In this document: positions 32,974 through 41,334 of the stretch, piece after piece
Layout: each line of letters starts with the position of its first letter
How positions within the stretch are numbered: position 1 is the stretch's first letter
Source of the DNA: UBA6522 sp963664945
GTDB lineage: Bacteria; Pseudomonadota; Gammaproteobacteria; Steroidobacterales; Rariloculaceae
Assembly: GCA_963664945.1 (NCBI GenBank)
Contig: OY761822.1
Coordinates: 5,208,001 to 5,272,000, forward strand
Length of the DNA stretch: 64,000 bases
Direction of reading: 5' to 3'
Position numbers and translations under genes: made by a program
The notes under the pieces: generated by a model
Told to the model about the DNA's origin: nothing
The model's database searches: none
Seen by the model: only the letters and a program-made list of their open reading frames with translations

Positions 32974-34157
32974 AACGCGGAACCCTGGTCGCAGTGGCCT
33001 CCCTGGCGGTGTCGGCGGCCATCACTGCAACGCTGATGCTGACCCGGCAGCAACTCGACCCGAGCGAGCCCGAGCCCGTGGCCCCGGCCGTGCGGGTCAT
33101 GCACGCGAATCCCGGCGGCGAGCGCATGGTGGTCAACAGCCAGGGGACGGTGTCGCCCCGCACCGAGGCGGACCTGGTGCCTGAAGTCTCGGGCAACGTC
33201 TTGTGGATATCCCCTAACCTGGTCCCGGGCGGCTACTTCGAGGAAGGCGAAGCGCTGCTGCGGATCGACGAGCGGGACTATCGATACGCGCTTGAACGGG
33301 CCCGCGCGGCCGTGGACCGGGCCATGGCGGAAGACGAATTTGCCCGCTTCGAGCTGGAACGGCTCCGGGAGATGGAAGAGCGCAATCTCATCAGTCCGTC
33401 CGACGTCGAAACGGGCATGCGTGCCGCCCGGGTCGCCGAAGCGGCCCTTGCCGACGCCCGCACGGCGGTGAATCAGGCCGAACTCGACCTGTCCCGCACC
33501 GAACTGCTCGCCCCGTTCACGGGGCTGGTGCGCGGCGAGCAGGTCGACCCTGGCCAGTTCGTCAGCCGAGGCGCCGCCGTCGCCCGCCTGTACGCGGTGG
33601 ACTACGTGGAAGTGCGCCTGCCCATCGCGGACCGGCAACTGGCCTACCTGGACATCCCGCCCATGCAACGCGGCGAACTGGACGCATCCATCGCCCCGGA
33701 GGTGACGCTGTCGGCGGACTTCGCCGGACAGCACTACAAGTGGCGCGGCACGATCGTGCGCACCGAAGCGGAGATCGACACCCGCAGCCGCATGGTCAAC
33801 GCGGTCGCTCGCATCCGCATCGCCGACGATGCCGCAGGCGACAGGGCCTACGTGCCACCGCCGGTGGGCCTGTTCGTCGAGGCGGAAATCCAGGGGATTG
33901 CCGCGGACAACATCGTCGTGGCGCCCCGCTCGGTCATTCGCAACGGCAACCAGGTGCTGGTCGTGGACGAGGACGACCGGCTGCGCTTGCGCACGGTGAG
34001 CATCGCCCGCATTTACGGAGACGACGCCTACATCGACGGCGGACTGGAAAGGGGCGAACGGGTATGCCTTTCGGTGCTGCAGGCGGTGATCGACGGCATG
34101 CGCGTTGATGTGGTCGAGGACGAAGCGACACCGCTGCCGGGCGTGGCCGGATCATGA
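32970..34157 (+). CDS. RND efflux periplasmic adaptor (membrane fusion protein)
   Basis: A 395-aa HlyD/AcrA-type adaptor. The signal or anchor is LVAVASLAVSAAITATLMLT. The biotinyl-lipoyl halves flank a short coiled coil (ERARAAVDRAMAEDEFARFE), followed by SRTELLAPFTGLVRGEQVDP, a beta-barrel and a membrane-proximal domain (APRSVIRNGNQVLVVDEDDR). It is coupled by ATGA overlaps to the regulator before it and the pump after it. No outer-membrane channel gene is present. Confidence 0.9.
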   Translation: MKRGTLVAVASLAVSAAITATLMLTRQQLDPSEPEPVAPAVRVMHANPGGERMVVNSQGTVSPRTEADLVPEVSGNVLWISPNLVPGGYFEEGEALLRIDERDYRYALERARAAVDRAMAEDEFARFELERLREMEERNLISPSDVETGMRAARVAEAALADARTAVNQAELDLSRTELLAPFTGLVRGEQVDPGQFVSRGAAVARLYAVDYVEVRLPIADRQLAYLDIPPMQRGELDASIAPEVTLSADFAGQHYKWRGTIVRTEAEIDTRSRMVNAVARIRIADDAAGDRAYVPPPVGLFVEAEIQGIAADNIVVAPRSVIRNGNQVLVVDEDDRLRLRTVSIARIYGDDAYIDGGLERGERVCLSVLQAVIDGMRVDVVEDEATPLPGVAGS

Positions 34158-37100
34158 AACGCATCATCGCCTGGTTCGTCAGCAACCCGGTCGCGGCCAA
34201 CCTGCTGATGATGATCCTCATCGTCGGCGGGCTGATTTCCGTGTTCCAGATCCGGCAGGAGGAAATGCCGCCGATCGAACTGGACATGGTTTCGGTCTCG
34301 ATCCCCTACCTGGGCGCCGCGCCGGAAGAGGTCGAGAACGGCGTCAGCCTGCGGATCGAGGAGGCCATGGAGGGCATCCGGGGCATCTACCGGATGACTT
34401 CCAGCGCCAGCGAGGGCAACGGCACGATGATGCTGGAACTGGAAGCCGACGTCAACCGGATCCAGACCGCCAACGAGATCAAGAGCCAGATCGACGCCAT
34501 CTCCACGTTTCCCGTCGAGACCGAACGTCCCATCGTGTCGCTGCTGACGACGCTCAACGACGGGCTCGAAATCGTTATTGGAGGCGACGCGGACGAGCGC
34601 ACGCTGAAGGAACTGGGCCTTGAGATTCGCGAGGAAATCGCTGCGATAGAGGGCATCTCCAACGTTGAGCTGGCCTACGTGCGCCCCGACGAGATTTCCA
34701 TCGAAGTCTCCGAGCAGACCCTGCGGCGGATGGGGCTCACCTTCGACCAGGTGGCCAACGCCGTGCGACGGTCGTCGCTGGACATGCCCGGCGGATCGAT
34801 CAAGTCGGGCGCAGGAGAAATCCTGCTCCGCACCCAGGGCCAGGCCTATACCGGCGAGGACTTCCGCGACATCGTGGTCGTCTCCGGGGAAGACGGCACG
34901 CGGGTGTATCTGGACGAGATCGCCACCATCGTCGACGGCTTCCAGGAAGGCGACACCCAGGCGCGGTTCGACGGCCAGCCCGCGGCCATCGTCCGGGTCA
35001 ACCAGGTGGGCGACGAGGACGTGGTCGAGATCAGCGAAAAGGTCCGGGCCTACGTGGAGGAAGCCCGCGGCCGGATGCCCGACGGCATCGACCTGACGAT
35101 TTGGCGGGACGAGTCCGAAACGCTGGAGGCCCGGATCGACATCCTTCTCGGGTCCGCCGCCACCGGACTGGCGCTGGTGTTGCTGTTGCTGACCCTGCCG
35201 CTGCAGTTCCGGCTGGCCATGTGGGTCGCGGCCGGGATACCCATCGCCATGCTGGGCACCATTGCCGTTTTCGGCCCCTTGGGCATCACCATCAGCACCC
35301 TGTCGGTGGTCGCCTTCATTCTCGTGCTCGGCATTGTCGTGGACGATGCCATCGTGGTGGGCGAGCGCGTCTACGCCCACGAGCAGCAGGGCAAGGATCA
35401 GTTCACCGCGGCCGTGGAGGGCACGTCCGAAGTGGCGGTGCCGGTCATTTTCGGCGTGCTCACCACCATTGCGGCCTTCACTCCGCTCATGTTTGCGCCC
35501 GGGAACCTCGGGCAACTGCTTTCGGTCATCGCTTACGTGGTCGCCATCTGCCTGTTCTTCAGCATCGTCGAGTCCCAACTCATCCTTCCGGCTCACCTGG
35601 CCCACCGCAAGATTTCCGCGCCGACGGACCGGGTCAACGCCTTTCATGCCGGGTGGCGGCGGTTACAACAACGCATCGCCGCCGGTATCGAGCGCTTTGC
35701 CCAGGACACCTTCGGACCGGCGCTGGATCGGGTCATCGAATCGCGCTACACCGCGCTCGCGCTCGGCGCCAGCGTGCTGCTGGTCGCCCTTGCCCTTGTA
35801 ATGAGCGACCGGATCGAAATCCAGTTCATGCCCCAGATCGAGGGCGACAGCATCGTCGCGCGGGTGGAAATGCCGGAGGGCGTGGACGTCGAGCAAACCG
35901 CCAGGGCGGCGCGCCAGATCGAGGAAGCGGCCCTGCAACTGAAGGCCGAACTGGACGCCGCCAACCCGGACCGGCCCTCGCTGATCGAGCATATCTTCAC
36001 CTCCGTCGGCCAGACCCTGGGCGGACGATTCCGGGCCGCGCCCCAAAGCCATACCGCCGAACTGGTGCTGTCGATCCTGCCGCTGAGCGAACGCGGCAAC
36101 GTGTCCGTCACCGACGTGGCGGACCGCTGGCGGGAGCTGACCGGCCCCGTCCACGACAGCGTCTCGCTGACGTTCGCGACCACGGGCCTCACCGTGGGCG
36201 ATGCCATTTCTATCCGTCCGCAGGGCCGCAATGTGGACGACCTGGCCAACGCCGCGGCCGAGTTGCGCGCGGAACTGGCGCGTTTCGACGGCGTACAGGA
36301 CATTACCGATTCGTTTCGCTCGGGCAAGCAGGAGGCCAGGCTCTCGCTGCTTCCCGAGGGCCGGCAACTGGGATTGACGCTGAACGACCTGGCGCGCCAG
36401 GCGCGCCAGGCCTTTTACGGCGAGGAAGTGCAGCGCGTGCAGCGGGGCGTGGAGGATATCCGGGTCATGGTCCGTTATCCGGAAGCCGAGCGGCGTTCCC
36501 TGGGCGACCTGGAGGACATGCGGATTCGCGCCGCCGACGGCACTGAGATTCCGTTCGCCGCGGTGGCCGGGATCGAACTGGGCAGGGGTTACTCCACCAT
36601 CACGCGCGTCGACCGCCAGCGCGTGGTCACCGTGAGCGCGGACGTTGACCGCGACGTGGTGACCCCCGAAGCCGTTCTGCGAACGCTCGAGGCCGAGGCG
36701 CTGCCGAGGATACTGTCCGGCTACCGCGGCATCGGCTATTCGCCGACCGGCGAGCAGGAACAGAGAAACGAGTCCTTCGGCGGACTGATGAATTTCATCC
36801 CCGTCGCGCTGCTGATGATTTATGCGTTGCTGGCGATCCCGCTGCGCTCCTATCTTCAGCCGCTGGTGATCATGAGCATCATTCCCTTCGGCGCCCTGGG
36901 CGCCATCATCGGTCACCTCATCATGGGCTGGTCGATCATCATCACGTCCATCTTCGGACTGATCGCCCTGGCGGGGGTCGTCATCAACTCGAGCCTCGTG
37001 CTGGTGGACTACATCAACCGGCAACGGCGCATGGGCGTCGACGTGCGCGAGGCCGTGCATCGGGCCTGCATCGTGCGCTTCCGGCCCATCCTGATCACCT

Positions 37101-37300
37101 CCTCCACCACCTTCGCCGGGCTGATGCCGCTGATGCTCAACGACAACCCGGCCACGGCCTTCTTCGTGCCGATGTCCATCTCGCTCGCATGGGGCGTGCT
37201 CTTCGCCACCGGGATCACCCTGTTCCTGGTGCCGTGCCTCTACATGATCGTGGAGGACCTGTTCCCGACGGAACCGGCGCTGGCGCGCCAGTACGCCTGA
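34154..37300 (+). CDS. RND efflux permease (AcrB/HAE1-like)
   Basis: A 1048-aa inner-membrane proton-driven exporter of full family length. The first span is IIAWFVSNPVAANLLMMILI, the TM4 proton-relay region GIVVDDAIVVGERVYAHEQQ keeps the paired aspartates, and the second half repeats the architecture (LIMGWSIIITSIFGLIALAG then VVINSSLVLVDYIN). It is the third gene of the GntR-adaptor-pump operon. Confidence 0.93.
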   Translation: MKRIIAWFVSNPVAANLLMMILIVGGLISVFQIRQEEMPPIELDMVSVSIPYLGAAPEEVENGVSLRIEEAMEGIRGIYRMTSSASEGNGTMMLELEADVNRIQTANEIKSQIDAISTFPVETERPIVSLLTTLNDGLEIVIGGDADERTLKELGLEIREEIAAIEGISNVELAYVRPDEISIEVSEQTLRRMGLTFDQVANAVRRSSLDMPGGSIKSGAGEILLRTQGQAYTGEDFRDIVVVSGEDGTRVYLDEIATIVDGFQEGDTQARFDGQPAAIVRVNQVGDEDVVEISEKVRAYVEEARGRMPDGIDLTIWRDESETLEARIDILLGSAATGLALVLLLLTLPLQFRLAMWVAAGIPIAMLGTIAVFGPLGITISTLSVVAFILVLGIVVDDAIVVGERVYAHEQQGKDQFTAAVEGTSEVAVPVIFGVLTTIAAFTPLMFAPGNLGQLLSVIAYVVAICLFFSIVESQLILPAHLAHRKISAPTDRVNAFHAGWRRLQQRIAAGIERFAQDTFGPALDRVIESRYTALALGASVLLVALALVMSDRIEIQFMPQIEGDSIVARVEMPEGVDVEQTARAARQIEEAALQLKAELDAANPDRPSLIEHIFTSVGQTLGGRFRAAPQSHTAELVLSILPLSERGNVSVTDVADRWRELTGPVHDSVSLTFATTGLTVGDAISIRPQGRNVDDLANAAAELRAELARFDGVQDITDSFRSGKQEARLSLLPEGRQLGLTLNDLARQARQAFYGEEVQRVQRGVEDIRVMVRYPEAERRSLGDLEDMRIRAADGTEIPFAAVAGIELGRGYSTITRVDRQRVVTVSADVDRDVVTPEAVLRTLEAEALPRILSGYRGIGYSPTGEQEQRNESFGGLMNFIPVALLMIYALLAIPLRSYLQPLVIMSIIPFGALGAIIGHLIMGWSIIITSIFGLIALAGVVINSSLVLVDYINRQRRMGVDVREAVHRACIVRFRPILITSSTTFAGLMPLMLNDNPATAFFVPMSISLAWGVLFATGITLFLVPCLYMIVEDLFPTEPALARQYA

Positions 37301-37361
37301 GCGAACAGGCAGGAGGCCGCCATCGACCGCAATCCGGGCGAGACCCGGGTATTGGTCCCTG

Positions 37362-38648
37362 TCAATAGACCCTGACGGCCGCGGACCTCATCCTTTGCGT
37401 CTCCCCGAAATCCGTCCACGCGAAAATCAGCCGCGAACCGTCGAACACCATTTGGGGAAAATCCAGCGGACCCGCGGTATCGACCGTTGCGACCGTGATG
37501 GGTTCGCCAAATTCACCGGCACGGTCGATCAACCGCAGCACCAGGGCGAGACCGTCCGCTTCGCTGCGCAGCCAGCTCACCGCCGTCTCGCCGTTGGGCA
37601 GCGCCGCAACGTCGACATGGCCGAAACTGCCGCTGGAATCCAGGTTCATGGCGTCGCCGAAGGTGCGCCCTCCGTCGTTCGAGCGCGCAACGCGGACCAG
37701 CGGGCGGTTGTCCGCGGCGCTGAACCAGGCCACGGCGACCTGGTCGTCGCGGGCGGCGATGGCGGGGCCGTTGATGGGACAAGCCTCGAGCGCCCAGTTG
37801 TCGGGCGTCAGCGGGATCGGGGATTGCCAACCGCCCTCGGTCAGGCGGCGCACGACGATGTCGCGGACCTCCGATGTGGTCCGGTCCCTGAACGCCAGCA
37901 AGGCGTCGCCGCCGAGCAGGGCGACGTCGGTCTGGCAGCAATCGCAGGCCAGCGGGTCGAGTTCCACGGATGACAGGCGCTCGCCGGCCATGTCGAACCG
38001 GGCATACCGCAGGCTCATTCCCAGCGGTTCGCCGGCTTCGTTCTCGAAGGCGAACTCGCCGTCCTGAATCATGTTGCGGCCGTCGAGCCAGACTGCGGCA
38101 AGACCATCCTGCCGGGGGAAAAGCGTGACGAAACCGTGCTCGGTATCCGTTCCGTCGGCATGCAACAGGAAAGGATCGCGCCAGGTGGCGCCGCCGTCGG
38201 TGGACATGGACAGCACGGCGTCATAGCCGAAGCCCTGTGCCTGGTAGACCAGCCAGTGGGCCGCCAGAACATCGCCCCCGATGGGCGTGACCGAGGGAAA
38301 GTCGGCCCAGTTGACGAACCAGTCGTCGCCGGTGGCCACTGTGCGAGGCGCCGTCCACGCGCCGCCGCTGCTCGTCGACCATCGAAGCGCGTAGCTGTCT
38401 CCGGCGGGTTCGAGCCAGCTCAGGACCGCGGCGCCGTCGTCGCTCAGGTCCAGATGCGGCTGCGCACTGCCCTCGGCGGCGGCCACGGCCAATTCCCGCA
38501 GCGACTGCGGGTCGGCCGATGGATTGGCGCATCCGGCGAGGGCGCCGCCCAGGAGCCCCGTAACGATCATTGGCCAAACCGGGCCGCCTGCGATCGGCGC
38601 GTGCCGGACCCGCGGCGCTCGGCTGTGCCGCTGTCGTGACCGCTTCAC
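37362..38648 (-). CDS. Sialidase-like beta-propeller lipoprotein
   Basis: A 428-aa exported protein. The GTG at 38648 gives a basic N-region, a hydrophobic core and lipobox LAGC (MIVTGLLGGALAGC). BNR/Asp-box-like repeats include LSMSTDGGATWRDP and VARSNDGGRTFGDA, typical of exo-alpha-sialidase-like propellers. A CDCCQTDVAL cysteine cluster in the middle is unusual for a propeller and may hold a metal. Glycosidase residues were not established, so binding rather than hydrolysis is possible. Confidence 0.72.
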   Translation of the reverse strand: MKRSRQRHSRAPRVRHAPIAGGPVWPMIVTGLLGGALAGCANPSADPQSLRELAVAAAEGSAQPHLDLSDDGAAVLSWLEPAGDSYALRWSTSSGGAWTAPRTVATGDDWFVNWADFPSVTPIGGDVLAAHWLVYQAQGFGYDAVLSMSTDGGATWRDPFLLHADGTDTEHGFVTLFPRQDGLAAVWLDGRNMIQDGEFAFENEAGEPLGMSLRYARFDMAGERLSSVELDPLACDCCQTDVALLGGDALLAFRDRTTSEVRDIVVRRLTEGGWQSPIPLTPDNWALEACPINGPAIAARDDQVAVAWFSAADNRPLVRVARSNDGGRTFGDAMNLDSSGSFGHVDVAALPNGETAVSWLRSEADGLALVLRLIDRAGEFGEPITVATVDTAGPLDFPQMVFDGSRLIFAWTDFGETQRMRSAAVRVY

Positions 38649-38937
38649 TTCCGCCCCCCGTGGTCCTGGCGCTGTGGAGACCGCCTCGCGGCTACCCCGT
38701 TCGTTCGCGCAATCGCGCCCGTTTCCCATACGCCTCCCCCGGCCGCTGGAACCCGGCCCGGCAGGCCCCGGCCCATACCGAGCCGCGAGCGTGGTCATCC
38801 TGGTCATTGGAAGCATCCTCTTTCTTCGGGATTGTCGGGACAGTATAGGGAATCCGGCGCCGCACCGCCCCGGCGCCCTGCCGCCCCGGTTGCCCGCCGC
38901 CCCGTTTTCCGACCGTCACGGCTCTTCGCCGCCTGCG

Positions 38938-40389
38938 TCATGGGAGCGACGGATGCCGGGCGTGCCACGGCGTCGCCTGCTCGAAGGCGTGCGCGTAGCG
39001 AAGCGCGCGCGCGTCGCGGAACCGCCCGCCGCAGATCATCAGGCCCACGGGGAGCCCCACGCTGTTGAATCCGCACGGCACCGAGATGGAGGGCTGCCCG
39101 GTGAAATCGAAGATGCAGGCGTTCTTGCGCCGTTCCTTGTCGTGTTCGGGAGGCTGCGCGGCAATGGGCGCCGCAGCCACCGTCGCGGTGGGCATGACGA
39201 GCACATCGACTCGCTCCAGGGTCTCTTCCACGCGGCCCGTGAATTCCGCGCGGAATCGCTGCGCCTTCGCATAGGCCGCCTGCGAATAGCGCGTCATGGA
39301 CTCGTAGCGGGCGCGGAACGGCTCGCTGAACGCCTCGGCGTCGTCAGCCAACGCTTCCCGGTGAACTTCAACGATTTCGGAGAACGTGGCGTTGGCCGCA
39401 TCGTAGGCCTTGCGGCAGCTAGGCATCGCCACCGGCTCAACCGTGGCCCCGAGTTCCTCGAATACCCCGATGGCCTCGTTCACGATCGCCTTGACTTCCT
39501 CGTCTCCGCCTTCGAAAAAGTAGTCTGTCGGAACGCCGACGATCCCTCCGGCGATCGGCGCCTCCATCCGCTGAACAAGGTTGCGCAGCGCCCCGTCGAT
39601 CATGCGACGCGGCGCAATATCGATCCGGCGAGCCGGCGCTCGGGATTTCCCCCCGAAATCGTTGTTGTCGCGGGAATTGTTCTTGTCGCGCGCCGCGATT
39701 GCCGCGAGCACCAGCGCGGCATCGCGCACGGATCGGGTCATCGGGCCCACATGGTCCATGGAAGGCACAAGCTCCATGACACCTGCCTTGCCGACCAGCC
39801 CGTAGGTCGGCTTGTGTCCGACGATGCCGCAGCACTGCGCGGGCAGGCGGATGGAACAGCCGGTATCGGTGCCGAGCGCCGCAAACGCCATCCCCGCCGC
39901 CACGGCCGCCGCCGAGCCGCCGCTGGATCCGCCCGGATGATGGTCCGGCCGCCAGGGATTCCCGATGGCGCCGAAGAACGGGTTCACCGAGGTCGTGCCG
40001 AACGCCAGTTCGTGCAATCCGGTCTTGCCCAGGGACACGGCGCCCGCGGCGCGAAGAGCCGCGATCACGGCCGCATCCTCGTCGGGCACATGCCCGGCGT
40101 AGTACCGGGACCCGTACGTGGTCAATACGCCCCGGGTGTCGATGAGGTCCTTGACCGCCACCGGAATGCCGTGCAGGGGCCCGCGGTCCGTACCGGCCGC
40201 CAACTCCCGGTCCGCCCGCCCGGCCTGCTCGAGCGCCTCGTCGGCGGTCACGGTGATAAACGCATTCAGCAGTCCGTCCAGGAGTTCGATGCGCGCAAGG
40301 CACGATCGGGTCAGTTCCACGGACGAAGTCTCCCCGGCCCGAATCGCCGCGGCGGCCTGCGACAACGTTGCGTATTCGAATCCGTTCAT
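38938..40389 (-). CDS. Amidase signature family protein (GatA-like)
   Basis: A 483-aa Ser-Ser-Lys hydrolase. K80 in IPVAVKDLID, the glycine/serine-rich HHPGGSSGGSAAAVAAGMAF (cis-Ser S155) and nucleophile S179 in GTDTGCSIRLPA complete the triad. The usual GTDTGGS has Cys for the second Gly. Starting at MNGFEYATLS is preferred because the upstream in-frame residues are Arg-rich and atypical. No gatB/gatC is nearby, so a stand-alone amidase is more likely than the tRNA amidotransferase. Confidence 0.87.
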   Translation of the reverse strand: MNGFEYATLSQAAAAIRAGETSSVELTRSCLARIELLDGLLNAFITVTADEALEQAGRADRELAAGTDRGPLHGIPVAVKDLIDTRGVLTTYGSRYYAGHVPDEDAAVIAALRAAGAVSLGKTGLHELAFGTTSVNPFFGAIGNPWRPDHHPGGSSGGSAAAVAAGMAFAALGTDTGCSIRLPAQCCGIVGHKPTYGLVGKAGVMELVPSMDHVGPMTRSVRDAALVLAAIAARDKNNSRDNNDFGGKSRAPARRIDIAPRRMIDGALRNLVQRMEAPIAGGIVGVPTDYFFEGGDEEVKAIVNEAIGVFEELGATVEPVAMPSCRKAYDAANATFSEIVEVHREALADDAEAFSEPFRARYESMTRYSQAAYAKAQRFRAEFTGRVEETLERVDVLVMPTATVAAAPIAAQPPEHDKERRKNACIFDFTGQPSISVPCGFNSVGLPVGLMICGGRFRDARALRYAHAFEQATPWHARHPSLP

Positions 40390-40815
40390 CGGTCGTCGGT
40401 CCTCCCGCCGTAGCCAGCTCGCATCTCGCGCCATCACGGTGGCACGGGCAACGGCGCGGCGAATAGTCTAACCGGCATTTCCGGCGGCCAGCCATTGAGC
40501 CACGTCGTTGAGATGCATGCGTGACCGAATCGAGTTCGATTCGAAACCGAAAGATGGCGCTCGGGCAACCAGCGCGCGGCGCCCTCCGGAAACTGAACAG
40601 AATCGATACATTGTGATCTTTCAACCCCAATGCGCACGTGTTCCCATGGCAACTCGTACATGCCGTGCCGGGAGTTTCTTGCGTGCCATCTTCGATACGC
40701 GCACCGTTAACCCGAGCGTGCCTGAAGGTCATGCTCAGGAGAAAGATCCGGGATGCCGGATCCAATTCCGCTTCATCGGTCCTTTGGTTGTTCTGAATTA
40801 CCGGCAGAAGGTACG
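40390..40815. other. Intergenic; contains an 18-bp palindrome
   Basis: No gene recognised in 426 bp between divergent units. CGAATCGA-GT-TCGATTCG (40526-40543) is a perfect palindrome about 140 bp upstream of the amidase start and could be a regulator site. AGAAGG at the right end is the ribosome-binding site of the next gene. Confidence 0.4.
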
Positions 40816-41010
40816 ATGAATAGGCGAAACCACCGCCGGTGGCTGGCTTCCCAGATCATGAGCTGGTTAAGCAATCTTTCCGTCGGTCTCGTCGTAGGCG
40901 GCTTTTTCGCCTTTGTACTGTCACGCGAACTCATGGGTTTGCTTGGCGTCTACTTGGGAATCAGCATCGCCTATTTCCTGTTCAGCTACTTCAAGGAGGA
41001 CAAACGATGA
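40816..41010 (+). CDS. Small two-span membrane protein
   Basis: A 64-aa protein: basic N-terminus (MNRRNHRRWLASQIMSWLSN), a first span SVGLVVGGFFAFVL, a short loop, and a second span LMGLLGVYLGISIAYFLFSY, ending in a charged tail. AGAAGG sits 5 nt upstream. It overlaps the next tiny gene by 4 nt, so they form a two-gene unit. No family assigned. Confidence 0.6.
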   Translation: MNRRNHRRWLASQIMSWLSNLSVGLVVGGFFAFVLSRELMGLLGVYLGISIAYFLFSYFKEDKR

Positions 41011-41129
41011 ACGAAACGCTCGCTTTTGCCTTGAGCATTGCAGGCATCCTCATCGTCATCGCGCTGCTACTTGCGCAGTCCACCCCGGACACCGCGGAAC
41101 GCGAACACGACGACAGCCCGCAGCCGTAA
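41007..41129 (+). CDS. 40-residue single-span membrane peptide
   Basis: The protein is one hydrophobic helix (LAFALSIAGILIVIALLLAQ) followed by an acidic tail. A strong AAGGAGGA site 6 nt before the ATG and the ATGA overlap with the preceding gene argue that it is real despite its size. The topology is like small subunits of respiratory or transport complexes, with no evidence for which. Confidence 0.55.
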   Translation: MNETLAFALSIAGILIVIALLLAQSTPDTAEREHDDSPQP

Positions 41130-41334
41130 CCCGTCTCCATGGACGTTGGCGCCCCGGCGAAGCGCTCCTCTCCTTCTTTCACCACGACGTTTCCCGGCGT
41201 CGGCAAAGCAACGTGCGCCTGAGCGCCCGCCCGCGTCAACGCGATGCGCTTTGCGAATAGGTGATACGATTTCCCCGCAGGGAACCCGCCAGGATTCCCG
41301 GGCCTGACTCCACATTGACCCGATTGGGTGGATT

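Noticed and set aside
34028..35647. Minus-strand frame of over 500 codons opposite the RND permease
   Set aside because: Asp/His/Gly-rich antisense shadow; the RND frame carries all family motifs.
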